Shown one piece after another: positions 1-10,872 of a stretch of DNA of 64,000 nucleotides (the first letter of the stretch is position 1; every line of letters begins with the position of its first letter). The DNA lies in NCBI GenBank assembly GCA_020444045.1, contig JAHLLS010000014.1:94592-158591 (forward strand), in the 5' to 3' direction. The notes beneath the pieces are model-generated. The model did no database searches. It had not been told where the DNA came from and saw only the letters and a program-made list of their open reading frames with translations. Position numbers and translations under genes: made by a program. This stretch comes from Deltaproteobacteria bacterium (GTDB lineage: Bacteria > Desulfobacterota > Desulfobacteria > Desulfobacterales > UBA5852).

Positions 1-863
1 TCAATCAAGCCGAATCCGATGGGCGCACTTTCAAACAACGTTCGAAAGCGTTTTTCGGTCTGGCGAACTTCCCGAAGCATATTTTTCAGTTCGTCATCCT
101 TGGTGGATAAACTGGCAATCATTTGGTTGAAGTCGTAAATCAACTGCCCGATCTCATCATTGCCTCTTTCAGGAAGGGCCTGGTAGTGGCCCTCGGCCAC
201 CGCGTGCGTACCGGCCACCAGATTTTTGAGCGGCAGGGCCACGAATTTCCGGAAAACCACCGTCAGCGTGATGGTGAGGAGCAACAGCACCCCGAAAGTG
301 CCGAAGTAAATACTGCGCTCCACCAGTTGAACCGGCCCGAGATAGTCTTTCTGTTCGATGTAGGTGATGATCTGCCAATTCCAGAACGGAAAAAACCGAT
401 AGTGCATCCGCACCGGCCGATCCAATAGACGATAGGAGACCACCGTCTCGGTCCTCAGGGGGAGAGTGAATTCGGTGACGGGCTGCGGCGGCAGCGGTTG
501 CGAACTTTCGACAATGGTGTGATTGTCTTCGATCACCAACGCGTGAATATTGCGAAAGGCGCTGGTGGTGGCCTTGATTTCCTCCAAGGCCTCCCTTTTC
601 AGGGCGGCATTCATGGCCAGGTCGTCTTCCAGGCGCAATTCGAGCAGGTAGTTGAAACGATCTTCGCACGCCTCAAGCCCCAGTTCGGAAGCCAGCTTGA
701 GATTGCTGTCGATTTGATCGGTGATCTGTCTGGTCAGGGTCGGGGTCGTGTACCGGATGAACAACATGGCAAAAAGGATCCCGACGCCGACAACCGGTAC
801 AATGATCCAGTAGACGATTCGGTTGGGGATCCGTATCGGGGCATGGTCAGGTGAAGTGGCCAT
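1..863 (-). CDS. Membrane sensor protein with HAMP and PAS start (partial, probably histidine kinase)
   Basis: This is the N-terminal 287 codons of a gene that runs off the left edge. The translation shows a membrane segment at about residues 17-37, a periplasmic region of about 120 residues, a second membrane segment near 185-205, then a HAMP region with FRKFVALPLKNLVAGTHAVA and ERGNDEIGQL. A coiled linker ends in EKRFRTLFESAPIGF, the usual opening of a PAS domain. A histidine kinase or diguanylate cyclase output is likely but lies outside the window. The ATG sits two bases after the stop of the upstream periplasmic binding protein, so the two genes are probably co-transcribed and the binding protein may feed the sensor its ligand. 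It is not an open ORF-with-stop because it is cut by the window edge. Confidence 0.75.
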   Translation of the reverse strand, partial: MATSPDHAPIRIPNRIVYWIIVPVVGVGILFAMLFIRYTTPTLTRQITDQIDSNLKLASELGLEACEDRFNYLLELRLEDDLAMNAALKREALEEIKATTSAFRNIHALVIEDNHTIVESSQPLPPQPVTEFTLPLRTETVVSYRLLDRPVRMHYRFFPFWNWQIITYIEQKDYLGPVQLVERSIYFGTFGVLLLLTITLTVVFRKFVALPLKNLVAGTHAVAEGHYQALPERGNDEIGQLIYDFNQMIASLSTKDDELKNMLREVRQTEKRFRTLFESAPIGFGLI

Positions 864-865
864 CG

Positions 866-2116
866 TTAGAATCTTGGAGCGGCGGTTTGCAGTTTGCGTG
901 GATAAACAATTTTTTTCTCGCCGTCTTGCCACTGAATCAGAAAAGGATTGTGGCCGATTTGCATCCCCCGGTGATCCACTTTGAACCGCCCGATCACCGT
1001 TACCGAGTCCATGGAGGCGATAAAATTGCGAAGGGTTTCCTGGTCAAGCGTGCCGGTGCTGGTAACCGCCTTCTCAAGAATTTGGCAGGCCGTGTATCCG
1101 GCAGCGGCATGATAGGAAGGCTTTAGACCCGTTTCAGCCTCGAAGTCATGAATAAACTGCTGCGTTCCCGGAAACGGGACCCGTTCGTCCGGTTCCCATT
1201 GGGAGGGCCCGAACACCCCTTCCGCCGCCGGGCCGGCCTTGGCGTAATAGTCCGGATGAATCGGCGCAATGGTTTGTGCGATGACCGGCGGACGCCAGCC
1301 GCGTTCCGCCAAAATCTGGATCAGGCGATAGCAATTGGGGGAATAGGCTGAAAAAATCAAACCGTCCGTCGATGGAAACCCCTGGTGCAATTCGGTGACG
1401 ACATCGGGCAAATCCTGGGGATTTTCCGAAAAACTGCGTCGCATGACCACCTGCAGACCGAATTTGCGCGCCCATGACTCCGTGCCTTCGGCCACATCGC
1501 GGTTAAAGGGGTTGTCTTCATGCAGGATCGCCACGGTTTGCAACCCATGGCGGGCCATTAGATCCACCAGGCCGATAAAATAGCGATTGGCCGGGGCGTA
1601 GACACCGAAAAGCCCCCGGTAGCCGCGATTGAAAAGGATATTGCCCGAAGCTGCGCTGGCGAGCATGACATACCCGTTGCGTTCACTGATTTCAGACGCC
1701 GCCAGCGTCAGGGGAGTGCCGTAGGGGGAGAGGACAAGATCGACCGGGTCGTCTTCAATGAAATGGCGGTAATGCCGCCGAACGTCTTCTTCGCTGCTTT
1801 GATCGTCCAGCAGGGTAAGCTCGACGGGGCGATTCAGAAGGCCGCCGCGCAAATTGATTTGACGCGCCCAGAGACGATAACCGGCCTGGACCATCTGCGA
1901 CGGTTCGGCATATTTTCCGCTCGATGATACCGTGGCCCCAATACGAATGGGTTTAGGCGCAGCGCTGAGGCCACCTATGCCGGCCATCCAAAACAGGGCT
2001 GCCAAAGCAAAGCAGCATAGCGCTCGCGTCAGGAAAGACCGTCTGCCTCCATACACGTGCCTTGCTTGCCCCGGGTCTGTCGAGATGGACCGACAACTTG
2101 CAAATGGTGTAAACAT
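866..2116 (-). CDS. Periplasmic substrate-binding protein, branched-chain amino acid (Peripla_BP_6) type
   Basis: The 416-residue protein begins with a Sec signal sequence (basic start, then ALCCFALAALFWMAGIG and cleavage near SAAPKP). It continues with the type I periplasmic binding fold of the LivJ family, starting IRIGATVSSSGKYAEPS. Such proteins bind amino acids, amides or aromatic acids for ABC importers. No LivHMGF genes are adjacent. The next gene, two bases downstream, is a HAMP/PAS sensor, so a role as a sensory binding partner is more likely than transport (inference). The frame is open further upstream to 2260, but the ATG at 2116 follows a GGGGGAG site at six bases and places the signal peptide near the N-terminus. 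Confidence 0.8.
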   Translation of the reverse strand: MFTPFASCRSISTDPGQARHVYGGRRSFLTRALCCFALAALFWMAGIGGLSAAPKPIRIGATVSSSGKYAEPSQMVQAGYRLWARQINLRGGLLNRPVELTLLDDQSSEEDVRRHYRHFIEDDPVDLVLSPYGTPLTLAASEISERNGYVMLASAASGNILFNRGYRGLFGVYAPANRYFIGLVDLMARHGLQTVAILHEDNPFNRDVAEGTESWARKFGLQVVMRRSFSENPQDLPDVVTELHQGFPSTDGLIFSAYSPNCYRLIQILAERGWRPPVIAQTIAPIHPDYYAKAGPAAEGVFGPSQWEPDERVPFPGTQQFIHDFEAETGLKPSYHAAAGYTACQILEKAVTSTGTLDQETLRNFIASMDSVTVIGRFKVDHRGMQIGHNPFLIQWQDGEKKIVYPRKLQTAAPRF

Positions 2117-2451
2117 CAGCGCTCCCCCAGCGGAGATCACCGCTCGAATGGTTATCCGGTCGCAATCGATATAGGATCCCTGGATGCCGCTCTCGCTATA
2201 ACGACGCGCCAGCATGCCAAAAGGATATGAAAGCCTATCACAGCAAATCGGCGACAGCAATGCTCGCCAAAAGTGAGACGCCTCCAGCAGAGGTGGACGC
2301 TGCTAAAAGGAAGTTTCGGTTGACCGTTTGAAAACATTAGCAAAATAATAATAGCGGCACGCTGGATTTCCTGAACGACAGCGTTAGAACCATGGGCACC
2401 GCCGCACCTGCACAGCCACGGAACACAATCCCGTCCTCCCGGAGCCGCCCA
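2117..2451. other. Intergenic region with no recognised gene
   Basis: This 335-base gap separates the binding-protein gene from the end of the RND pump gene, both on the minus strand. It must hold the promoter of the binding-protein/sensor pair, but I see no convincing -35/-10 pair, hairpin terminator or conserved ORF. Short open frames here show no family resemblance. Confidence 0.5.
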
Positions 2452-5400
2452 TCAGACAGACGATACCCCATCACCGTGGGGAGCACCGTGCGCAAACTCC
2501 CACCGTTTGTCCAGAAAATAGAGGATCGGCACCGTCATCCGCGAAAAGAGCAGCGAGGCCACCTCGCCGGCCATCAGGGAAATGGCCAGGCCTTGGAAGA
2601 TCGGGTCGAAGAGGATGACCGAAGCCCCCACCACCACGGCGGCGGCCGTCAGCATCATGGGCCGGAAGCGCACCGCCCCGGCGTCGATGACGGCCTGGTC
2701 CAGCGGCGCCCCCTCGGCCAGGCGCAACTCGATAAAATCCACCAGGATGATGGAGTTGCGCACCACGATCCCTGCCCCGGCGATAAACCCAATCATGGAC
2801 GTGGCCGTAAAAAAGGCCCCCATGGCCCAGTGGGCCGGCAGGATGCCGATCAACGAAAAGGGGATGGCCGCCATGATGACCACCGGGGTGGAAAAGGACT
2901 GGAACCAACCCACCACCAGCACGAAGATCAGCACCAGCACCACGGCAAAGGCTATCCCCAGATCCCGGAAGACCTCGTAGGTGATGTGCCATTCACCATC
3001 CCACTTCATGGCGAAGCGCCGGTCGCTTTCGGGCAGGGCGGCCGTGTGCTGTTCGATGCGGTAGCCTTCCGGCAACGCAATGGCGTCAATTTTTTTGCGC
3101 ATTTCGAGGATGGCGTAAACCGGGCTTTCCTTGGCGCCGGCCACATCACCGACCACATAGACCACCGGCATGAGGTTCTTGTGGTAGATGCTGCGGTCCA
3201 AGGGCGTCTGCCGGATGGTGACCAATTCGGACAGCGCCACCTGTCGGCCGTCCGCCGCGCTGAGGGTGATCGCCTTGAGCCGCTCCAGCCCGGCCCGCAA
3301 CGCCAGGGGCGGTTGCAGGACGATGTCCACGTCTTCCTTTTCCAGGGGCTGATGCAGCAAACCGGCCTTGTCCCCCGAAAGGGCCGTTTGCAGCGTCCGG
3401 GTGACGTGGGCCACGCTGACGCCGTGCAGAGCGGCTTTCTCCTGGTCCACCTCGATCTGGTAGCGCGTCTGGTCTTCTTCCATGAACCAGTCCACATCCA
3501 CCACGCCGTCCGTCTGTTCGAAAATCGTCCTGATTTTCAGGGCCAGTTCCCGCTGGCGCGCGTAGTCAGGGCCATACACTTCCGCCACCAGGGTGGAAAG
3601 GACCGGCGGGCCGGGGGGCACTTCGGCCACCTTGACCCGGGCCCCGTAGCGCTCGGCAATGGCTTGCAAGGCCGGCCGCACCCGTTTGGCGATGGCGTGG
3701 CTCTGCTGCTTGCGGCGGCCCTTGCCGGCCAGGTTGACCTGGATGTCCGCCAGGTTCGGTGAGCGGCGCAGGTAGTAGTGGCGCACCAGACCGTTGAAGT
3801 TGAAAGGCCCGGCGGTGCCCACGTGAACCTGGTAGTCCACCACCTCGTTGACCGTGGCCAGATAGCCCCCCATCTCAAAAGCCGCGGCCGCCGTATCCTC
3901 CAGGGTGGCACGCTCGGGCAGATCCAGGATCACCTGGAACTCGCTCTTGTTGTCGAAGGGCAGCATTTTGACCCTGACCAGCCCCACGCCCACCATGGCG
4001 CAGGCTCCCAGCAGCAGGACGGCGACACCGATCAGGAAGGTCCACCGCCACCGGGGATTGTGCAGCAAATGGTCCATCACGTTGCGGTAGAGCCGGATGG
4101 TCCAGTCTTCCGCATCGTGTGAATCGTCATGCGCGGTGCCCGTGCGCTTGCGCAACAGGCGATAGGCCGCCCAGGGCGTGACAATGAAGGCCACGATGAG
4201 CGAAAAAACCATGGCCGCGGAAGCGCCCACCGGGATGGGCCGCATGTAGGGTCCCATGAGCCCTCCCACGAAGGCCATGGGCAGAATAGCGGCAATGACC
4301 GTCATGGTCGCCAGTATCGTAGGGTTGCCGACTTCATCCACGGCTTCCACCGCCACCTGGATGCGCGGTCGGTCCGCGTTGTTCGGCAACCGGTTGTGGC
4401 GGACGATATTCTCCACCACCACAATGGCGTCGTCCACCAGGATCCCGATGGAGAAGATCAGAGCGAACAGCGTAATACGGTTCAGGGTGTAGCCATAGAG
4501 GTAGAAAACAGTCATGGTCAGCGCCAGGGTGACCGGGATGGCAACCGCCACCACGCCGGACTCCCGGTGGCCTAAGGTAAACCAGATGAGGATGGTGACC
4601 GACAGGATAGCGATCAGCATGTGCAGCAGCAGTTCGTCGCTCTTCTCCTTGGCCGTTTCCCCGTAGTTGCGGGTGACCGTGACGTTGATATTGTCCGGAA
4701 TGACCTCTCCCTTGAGGGCTTCGACGCGTTCGAGCACCTTGTCGGCCACACTGATGGCGTTGGTGCCTTTGCGTTTGGCCAGGGTCAGGGTGACCGCCGG
4801 ATAGGGAGGGCGCCGGACCATTTCCGGCGCCATGCGATTTTCGCCGGCCGCCGGGCCGGTACCGAAGAAAACATAGGTGTCGGCCTGGGGCGGACCATCC
4901 GTGATGGTGGCCACATCGCCTAAATACACCGGGCGTCCCTGATGGGTCGCGACCACCACGTGCGCGACGTCTTCAAGGGTTTTCAGGAAACCGCCGGCAT
5001 GAACCACAATCTGGCCCGCGGGCGAAGGGTAGGTGCCGGCATCCGCCGCCTGGTTGGCGGCGGCGACCTGCCGCGAGACCGCCAGCGTATCCAGGCCGTA
5101 TCCGGCCATACGCACCGGGTCCAGTTGCACCTCCACCTGGCGGGACGCCCCCCCGATGAGCGTGGTAAGGGAAACATTGGGTTCCCGCTTCACGGCATCT
5201 TCCACTTCGGCCGCCACCCGCCGCAGCATATAAGGATCGACATCGTCACTCCAGAAGGTCAAGGCCAGAATGGGCACGTCGTCGATGTAGCGCGGTTTGA
5301 TCAAGGGCGGTGTGATGCAGCAGGGAATCCGGTCCATGTTGGCCATGAGTTTGGACTGCAGCCGGACAATGGACGTCTCCTCGTTCTGCCCCACGTAAAA

Positions 5401-5703
5401 ACGGACCACCGCCATGGCCATGCCCGGCATGCTGGTGGAGTAAATGTACTCCACGCCGGGAATCTCCCACAGCAGCTTCTCCATGGGACGGCTCACACGC
5501 TGCTCCACCTCGGCAGCGCTGGAACCGGGCATCTGGACGAAAATGTCGATCATGGGCACGATGATCTGGGGCTCTTCCTCCCGGGGAAGTGCTGCCACGG
5601 CCGCCATGCCCAGCAGGATCGAGGCGATGACAATCAACGGGGTCAGCTTGGAGTCGATGAAATAGGCAGCGATTTTTCCGGCCGGACCAAATGATTGGCT
5701 CAT
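2452..5703 (-). CDS. RND efflux transporter, HAE1/AcrB-like inner-membrane pump
   Basis: At 1083 residues this matches the usual length of AcrB-type pumps, which expel hydrophobic compounds using proton flux. Features include a first membrane helix near residues 20-40 ([20 protein letters not shown]), two large periplasmic loops, and the transport motif [18 protein letters not shown] in helix 4 with the Asp pair used for proton relay in drug-type RND pumps. Helix-rich clusters occur around residues 355-520 and 890-1060. The start overlaps the adaptor gene stop by four bases (ATGA), so the two are translationally coupled. No TolC-type outer-membrane gene lies next to them, so the pump must borrow one. 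The substrate cannot be told from sequence. Confidence 0.9.
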   Translation of the reverse strand: MSQSFGPAGKIAAYFIDSKLTPLIVIASILLGMAAVAALPREEEPQIIVPMIDIFVQMPGSSAAEVEQRVSRPMEKLLWEIPGVEYIYSTSMPGMAMAVVRFYVGQNEETSIVRLQSKLMANMDRIPCCITPPLIKPRYIDDVPILALTFWSDDVDPYMLRRVAAEVEDAVKREPNVSLTTLIGGASRQVEVQLDPVRMAGYGLDTLAVSRQVAAANQAADAGTYPSPAGQIVVHAGGFLKTLEDVAHVVVATHQGRPVYLGDVATITDGPPQADTYVFFGTGPAAGENRMAPEMVRRPPYPAVTLTLAKRKGTNAISVADKVLERVEALKGEVIPDNINVTVTRNYGETAKEKSDELLLHMLIAILSVTILIWFTLGHRESGVVAVAIPVTLALTMTVFYLYGYTLNRITLFALIFSIGILVDDAIVVVENIVRHNRLPNNADRPRIQVAVEAVDEVGNPTILATMTVIAAILPMAFVGGLMGPYMRPIPVGASAAMVFSLIVAFIVTPWAAYRLLRKRTGTAHDDSHDAEDWTIRLYRNVMDHLLHNPRWRWTFLIGVAVLLLGACAMVGVGLVRVKMLPFDNKSEFQVILDLPERATLEDTAAAAFEMGGYLATVNEVVDYQVHVGTAGPFNFNGLVRHYYLRRSPNLADIQVNLAGKGRRKQQSHAIAKRVRPALQAIAERYGARVKVAEVPPGPPVLSTLVAEVYGPDYARQRELALKIRTIFEQTDGVVDVDWFMEEDQTRYQIEVDQEKAALHGVSVAHVTRTLQTALSGDKAGLLHQPLEKEDVDIVLQPPLALRAGLERLKAITLSAADGRQVALSELVTIRQTPLDRSIYHKNLMPVVYVVGDVAGAKESPVYAILEMRKKIDAIALPEGYRIEQHTAALPESDRRFAMKWDGEWHITYEVFRDLGIAFAVVLVLIFVLVVGWFQSFSTPVVIMAAIPFSLIGILPAHWAMGAFFTATSMIGFIAGAGIVVRNSIILVDFIELRLAEGAPLDQAVIDAGAVRFRPMMLTAAAVVVGASVILFDPIFQGLAISLMAGEVASLLFSRMTVPILYFLDKRWEFAHGAPHGDGVSSV

Positions 5704-6866
5704 TTTTCAGGCTCCACGGCAGATCCGTTGGTCAATTGGACCGGGGGGGCCGCCACCAGGCGGGTGCCGTCCTTGACCCCTGAAATAACCTCCACCTGAT
5801 CCCCGTAAGGCCGGCCCGTGCGGATCAGACGGAACCGGGCCGTGTTTTGCGCATCGACGATAAAAACGCCGGTTAACTGCCCCTGTCGAATCACGGCCGA
5901 TTCAGGGATGCGCATCGCCTGCTGTTCGCCGATGGCGAGGGGTACCCGGGCGAACATGCCGGAATGCAGGGATTCGGCGTCCGCAACCCGCACCTGCACC
6001 AGAAAAGTCCGGCTGCCCTGGTCGGCCGAGGGGACGATCACATCGATCGTCCCGGCGATGGGCGGCTCATCGCTGGCCGGAATGCGGACTTCCACCGCCT
6101 GGCCCGCACGAATGGATTGGATATAGGCTTCCGGAACCACCAGGTCGATACGGTATCCTCCCTCCCGCTCCAGGGTCAGCAGCGGCGTTCCCGGCGCGGC
6201 CAGCGCGCCCGCATCGGCCAGCTTGGCCGTCACCCTGCCATCGAACGGCGCCACTAACCGCGCATCCTTGCGGACGACCGTGGCCGCCTTGACCGCCGCC
6301 TGGGCCTGACGGATCCGGGATTGCGCCGCCGCCACCATTGCCTGCGCCCGGGACAGGGAAGCCTGGGCCTGCTTGTGCTGCGATTCCACGGTTTCAAAGG
6401 TTTCCCGGGTGATGGCCTCACCCTCCAGCAGGGTCCGGTTACGGCGATAGGACAGCAGCGCCCGCTGGGCATCGGCCTCCGCCGCATCCCGGGCGGATAC
6501 AGCGCCGGATTCGGCCTGGCGCGCCTCTGCCAGGGCGGCCTGGGCCTGCTTGAGTTGGGCGGCCACCTGGCGCTCGTCCAACTGGACCAGAAGATCACCG
6601 GTTTTCACCAGGTCCCCCTCCTTGACATGAAAGGCCTGGATGACACCCATCAGTTTGCTGGAGACCGTGGCCGACAATTGGGCTTTCACCGTGCCGACCG
6701 CTTCGTACAGGAGCGGTTCGACGGTGCTGCGGGCCTCGAGGACGCGTGCGGCAACGGCAGCTCCCCCGCTCGTTGGCGTCGTTCCCGGTTCGATCTTCTC
6801 CGAGCAGCTGAGGCAGACGAATAGAAGAAAAACAGATATCCATACCGGCCAAACACTTTTTCGCAT
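5700..6866 (-). CDS. RND efflux periplasmic adaptor (membrane fusion protein)
   Basis: The 388-residue protein is the adaptor linking the RND pump to an outer-membrane channel. It begins with a signal peptide ([13 protein letters not shown]) that may be lipidated at the Cys, although the -3 residue is not ideal for a lipobox. Next come a first lipoyl half near residues 70-95 ([21 protein letters not shown]), a long Ala/Gln-rich alpha-hairpin at about 95-200, the second lipoyl half ([19 protein letters not shown]), a beta-barrel and a membrane-proximal domain. The start has AGGA eight bases upstream. It is the first gene of a two-gene operon with the pump. Confidence 0.88.
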   Translation of the reverse strand: MRKSVWPVWISVFLLFVCLSCSEKIEPGTTPTSGGAAVAARVLEARSTVEPLLYEAVGTVKAQLSATVSSKLMGVIQAFHVKEGDLVKTGDLLVQLDERQVAAQLKQAQAALAEARQAESGAVSARDAAEADAQRALLSYRRNRTLLEGEAITRETFETVESQHKQAQASLSRAQAMVAAAQSRIRQAQAAVKAATVVRKDARLVAPFDGRVTAKLADAGALAAPGTPLLTLEREGGYRIDLVVPEAYIQSIRAGQAVEVRIPASDEPPIAGTIDVIVPSADQGSRTFLVQVRVADAESLHSGMFARVPLAIGEQQAMRIPESAVIRQGQLTGVFIVDAQNTARFRLIRTGRPYGDQVEVISGVKDGTRLVAAPPVQLTNGSAVEPEK

Positions 6867-7380
6867 GATGCATTTCCTCGGCTTGTCAACAAACGTTAAA
6901 CGTCGACCGTTACACTGTTTTCATAGCGTTTCACTGCAGGTTGCCGCGATGATGGGGGCATCGGTGTTATCCTGACCGGATCGGCCGTGGTGACACGTTG
7001 AGAATGCCCAGAGTAAGCGGGGACCGTGGTGGAAATGGTGGTTACCCGCCACGAAAACAGGAAAGCTGGTCAATAGGGCTTCGAAGAGATTCATAAATGG
7101 CTCAAATGGAAAACCACGGCTGCCCGCCGGCAATCGTGCATCGCCGATACCGTTGTCTTCAAAGCATGCTTCGTTTGTTAGCATGATGCGGCCCGCCCTT
7201 CAATAGGCGGTGGGGTGATGAAAAGATGGCACCACGCTATGGTGACGTCCTGCGCGTTCATCAAAGAATAGCCCTGGACCTGCCGTCTGCTTTTCGATAA
7301 TAAGGCGCGACACTAAAATCAATCTGGACATGGGCGGCGGTTACCGCCGATTCTTTCCCAAAAATGAGATACCTTTAGGC
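6867..7380. other. Divergent intergenic region between efflux operon and uvrA
   Basis: About 510 bases lie between the divergently transcribed adaptor gene and uvrA. A minus-strand frame at 6921-7184 is open but shows no domain, no good ribosome site and no family resemblance, so I do not call it. I saw no obvious SOS box or hairpin terminator; promoters for both flanking genes must lie here. Confidence 0.45.
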
Positions 7381-10272
7381 ATGAGCTCAAAAAAAATACA
7401 ACGACGCCGCAAATCAGCCGAACTGGACACCATCATCGTCAAGGGCGCCCGGGAGCATAACCTTCAGAACATCGACCTGGAACTGCCCAAGAAAAAGCTG
7501 ATCGTGATGACCGGCGTGTCCGGCTCCGGCAAATCCAGCCTGGCTTTCGACACGATTTATGCCGAAGGCCAGCGACGCTACGTGGAATCCCTCTCGGCCT
7601 ACGCCCGCCAGTTCATCGGCCAGATGGAAAAACCCCGCTACGACATGATCCGGGGGTTGTCGCCGACCATTTCCATCGAACAGAAGACCGCCAGCCGCAA
7701 TCCACGCTCCACGGTCGGCACCATCACCGAAATCTATGACTACCTGCGGGTCCTTTTTGCCCGCATCGGCGAACAATACTGCCTCCAGTGCGGGCAGCGC
7801 GTAGGGCGCGGCAATGCCCAGGCCATGGTGACACAGATCCTGGAACGACCCGCCGGGACGCGCATCGTGCTCCTGGCGCCCATCGTGGAAAATCGCAAAG
7901 GGACCCACCAGGAGCGGCTGGACAGATTACGGCAGGAAGGCTTCGGCCGGGTGCGCTTGAACGGCTTCATCCAGGATTTGGAGGATGTCCCGCAACTGCC
8001 CAAGCAGAAGAAGCACACCATCGACGTGGTGGTGGACCGCCTGGTCATCAAGCCCGGCGACGCTTTTCGTAGTCGCCTGACCGATTCGGTGGAGCTCGCC
8101 TTAAAAACCGGCCAGGGCCGGTTGACCCTGCATAGCCCGGGTGTTGAGGATCTCAAAATGAGCGAGGCCCGCTCCTGCTGCGGCATCGCCTACCCGGAAC
8201 TGGAGCCCGCCCTGTTTTCTTTCAACTCGCCCCAGGGCATGTGCGCGGGCTGCAACGGTATCGGCAGCCGGCTCACCATGGATCCCGACAAACTGGTCCC
8301 CGACAAACGGTTGACGATTCACGAAGGCGCGGTGGTGCCCTGGCGCAATTATTTCACCAACGAGGGAAAGGCCAAAAACGCCTGGGGCGGACGCCAGCTC
8401 GAAGGCCTGCACCACAAATGGGGACTTCCCTACGACAAGCCCTGGAACAAGCTGTCCAAAAAACACCGGGATCTGGTGCTCTACGGCTCCAACGGCCGGG
8501 AGATGGTGGTCTCCTGGGATTCGGAGAAAATCCAGGGTCGGTTCAAAACCACCTGGGAGGGGTTGGTGCCCGCCATGATGCGGCGCTACCGGCAGACCCA
8601 GTCCGAACACCAAAAACGCTACTACGCCGGGTTCATGTCGGAAAAACCCTGCGCCGCCTGCCACGGTCACCGCTTGAAACCGGAGGTGTTGAACGTCCTC
8701 CTGGAGGGCTTGTCGATTATGGATCTCACGGCCATGACGGTGGGCGAGGCTTACGATTTCATGCAAAAAATGCCGCTAACCGGCAACCGCAAGCTCATTG
8801 CCGAAGAACTGGTCAAGGAAATCAGTTCCCGGTTGGGATTCCTGATCAATGTGGGACTCGATTATCTGACCCTCTCACGCAAGGGGCCGACCCTTTCCGG
8901 AGGGGAATCCCAGCGCATTCGCCTGGCCTCCCAAGTGGGGTCCGAACTGACCGGCGTCCTTTACATCCTGGACGAACCCTCCATCGGCCTGCACCAGCGG
9001 GATAATCTGCGCCTGCTGGAAACCCTGGCCCACCTGCGCGATATCGGCAACACCCTGATCGTTATCGAGCATGATCGGGAAACCATGGAAGCCGCGGACT
9101 GGATCGTGGACATGGGGCCCGGGGCCGGGTTGCTGGGGGGCCATATCGTGGCCCAGGGTACCCCGGCCCAGATCCGACGCAACCGCCAGTCCGTCACCGG
9201 TAAATTCATGGCCGGCCGGGAAACCATCGCGATTCCGGAACGCCGTCGTCGTCCGGCGGAGGTCGGCAACCACTGGATCACCATTCGCAAGGCCGCCGCC
9301 AACAATCTGGACGGTATCGATGTCCGCATCCCTTTGGGGCTTTTCGTGGCGATCACCGGCGTATCCGGGGCCGGCAAATCCACCCTCATCAACCAGATTC
9401 TCTACCCGGCCCTGGCCCACCGGCTGCACGGCGCCACCATGGATGTCGGACAGCATGACGGGCTCAGCGGCTTGTCCCACATCGACAAGGTGATCAGCAT
9501 CGACCAGAAGGCCATCGGGCGCACACCACGCAGCAATCCGGCCACTTACACCAAAGTTTTCGACCTGATCCGGGATTTCTTCGCGCGGCTGCCGGTGGCG
9601 CGGGAACGCGGCTACAAGAAAGGACGCTTTTCCTTCAACGTCAAGGGTGGGCGCTGTGAGGCCTGCCACGGAGACGGCTTCATCCGCGTGGAAATGCATT
9701 TTCTGGCCGATGTCTTCGTGCCCTGCGAAACCTGCCGCGGGCGCCGGTTCAACGACGCCACCCTGGAGGTCGCCACCAAAGGGCATTCCATCGCCGATGT
9801 CCTCGATCTGTCGGTCCGCCAGGCGCGGGAGGTCTTTGCCCATCATCCGAAGATCATGGCCATCCTGGACACCCTCATGGACGTGGGACTGGGCTATATC
9901 AAGCTCGGCCAGTCCGCCGTGACCCTTTCCGGCGGCGAAGCCCAGCGCATCAAACTGGCCCGGGAACTGGCCAAGCGCGACACCGGCCGGACCCTCTACA
10001 TCCTGGACGAGCCCACCACCGGCCTGCACTTTCTGGACATCCGCATGCTGCTGACCGTCCTGCAACGCCTGGTGGCATCCGGCAACACGGTCATTATCAT
10101 CGAGCACAACCTGGATGTCATCAAAACCGCCGACTGGATCATCGATCTCGGCCCCGAGGGCGGCAGCGCCGGGGGGCGCATCGTGGCGGAAGGCACACCG
10201 GAATCCGTCACCAAGGTCCGAAAGAGCTACACCGGGCGCTATCTGAAAGAAATCTTCACAACCGCAAGTTGA
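7381..10272 (+). CDS. uvrA: UvrABC excision nuclease subunit A
   Basis: UvrA is the DNA-damage-recognition ATPase of nucleotide excision repair. The 963-residue protein has the full duplicated ABC layout: Walker [15 protein letters not shown] near residue 30, signature [14 protein letters not shown] with [13 protein letters not shown] near 500-530, second Walker [11 protein letters not shown] near 660, and second signature [14 protein letters not shown] with [10 protein letters not shown]. The C-terminal zinc module (CEACHGDG...CETCRG) is intact. The first zinc module is unusual: where the family has CxxC, the residues read [14 protein letters not shown], so the first Cys appears replaced. 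The frame also opens at 7330, but 7381 gives the usual N-terminus; neither start has a strong ribosome site. The 3' end overlaps the convergent methyltransferase by 17 bases. Confidence 0.97.
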   Translation: MSSKKIQRRRKSAELDTIIVKGAREHNLQNIDLELPKKKLIVMTGVSGSGKSSLAFDTIYAEGQRRYVESLSAYARQFIGQMEKPRYDMIRGLSPTISIEQKTASRNPRSTVGTITEIYDYLRVLFARIGEQYCLQCGQRVGRGNAQAMVTQILERPAGTRIVLLAPIVENRKGTHQERLDRLRQEGFGRVRLNGFIQDLEDVPQLPKQKKHTIDVVVDRLVIKPGDAFRSRLTDSVELALKTGQGRLTLHSPGVEDLKMSEARSCCGIAYPELEPALFSFNSPQGMCAGCNGIGSRLTMDPDKLVPDKRLTIHEGAVVPWRNYFTNEGKAKNAWGGRQLEGLHHKWGLPYDKPWNKLSKKHRDLVLYGSNGREMVVSWDSEKIQGRFKTTWEGLVPAMMRRYRQTQSEHQKRYYAGFMSEKPCAACHGHRLKPEVLNVLLEGLSIMDLTAMTVGEAYDFMQKMPLTGNRKLIAEELVKEISSRLGFLINVGLDYLTLSRKGPTLSGGESQRIRLASQVGSELTGVLYILDEPSIGLHQRDNLRLLETLAHLRDIGNTLIVIEHDRETMEAADWIVDMGPGAGLLGGHIVAQGTPAQIRRNRQSVTGKFMAGRETIAIPERRRRPAEVGNHWITIRKAAANNLDGIDVRIPLGLFVAITGVSGAGKSTLINQILYPALAHRLHGATMDVGQHDGLSGLSHIDKVISIDQKAIGRTPRSNPATYTKVFDLIRDFFARLPVARERGYKKGRFSFNVKGGRCEACHGDGFIRVEMHFLADVFVPCETCRGRRFNDATLEVATKGHSIADVLDLSVRQAREVFAHHPKIMAILDTLMDVGLGYIKLGQSAVTLSGGEAQRIKLARELAKRDTGRTLYILDEPTTGLHFLDIRMLLTVLQRLVASGNTVIIIEHNLDVIKTADWIIDLGPEGGSAGGRIVAEGTPESVTKVRKSYTGRYLKEIFTTAS

Positions 10273-10828
10273 AGCGCGCCAGATAGTTAAATGGGCCGAT
10301 ATCGACGACACGATCGCGCACGAACCCGAAAGGTTCAAGCAGTGCTTCGGTTTCCGCCGGCGACAGGCGAATCTGCAGCGGCGGCCCCGGTGGCCCGTTG
10401 ATCTTCTTGAATTCCACCACGGCCAGTGTCCCCAGAGGCTTCACCACCCGCCGCAGTTCATTCAGGGCTCCCGCGTGGGTTCCGCTGTGCTTAAGATCAT
10501 GCAGTACGGTAGCCATCAGGCAGACATCCACGCCGTCATCCTCGAGGGGGATCTGGCGGCTGATGTCAGCCACTGCCGGGTGAATCCACGTCAGGTTTCG
10601 CGCAGCTGCCTCAGACCGCAGGGCCGCGATCCCCTCTTCCCATAAATCCAGCGCGTGAATCGTTCCGCCCGGGCCGGTGTGCGCCGCGAGCGCCAGGGTA
10701 TAATTGCCGACCCCACAGGCCAGGTCCAATAGCACGTCGTCTTTCCGCAGATCCATGGCATCGAAAAACAGGCTGGCGTCCACCAGATCAAAACTGCTTT
10801 TTCCAGCCGCAATGGGTGTATCGGTCAT
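10256..10828 (-). CDS. Class I SAM-dependent methyltransferase
   Basis: A 190-residue Rossmann-type methyltransferase. The SAM-binding motif I is VLLDLACGVGNYTL, followed by the acidic loop HALDLWEEGI and a motif IV-like DVCLMATVLHDL. Overall it resembles the UbiE/Methyltransf_11 group, and the methyl acceptor is unknown. The start is fixed by a GGAGG site six bases before the ATG at 10828; a GTG at 10876 in the same frame has no such site. It lies 44 bases after another methyltransferase on the same strand, suggesting a two-gene operon. Confidence 0.8.
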   Translation of the reverse strand: MTDTPIAAGKSSFDLVDASLFFDAMDLRKDDVLLDLACGVGNYTLALAAHTGPGGTIHALDLWEEGIAALRSEAAARNLTWIHPAVADISRQIPLEDDGVDVCLMATVLHDLKHSGTHAGALNELRRVVKPLGTLAVVEFKKINGPPGPPLQIRLSPAETEALLEPFGFVRDRVVDIGPFNYLARFNLRL

Positions 10829-10872
10829 TGTATCCTCCGGTTGATTCTCGTTCGTCTTTGAGGCTTGCCCCA

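Noticed and set aside
2392..3762. Long plus-strand frame opposite the RND gene
   Set aside because: It has Gln/His/Arg-rich composition and no domains; the minus-strand RND protein is full-length and well matched, so this is a shadow. Similar antisense frames at 4942-5694, 8875-10338, 11149-12297 and 37699-38925 were dropped for the same reason.
6921..7184. Candidate small gene on the minus strand before uvrA
   Set aside because: No ribosome site, no recognised motif, and composition unlike the neighbours.
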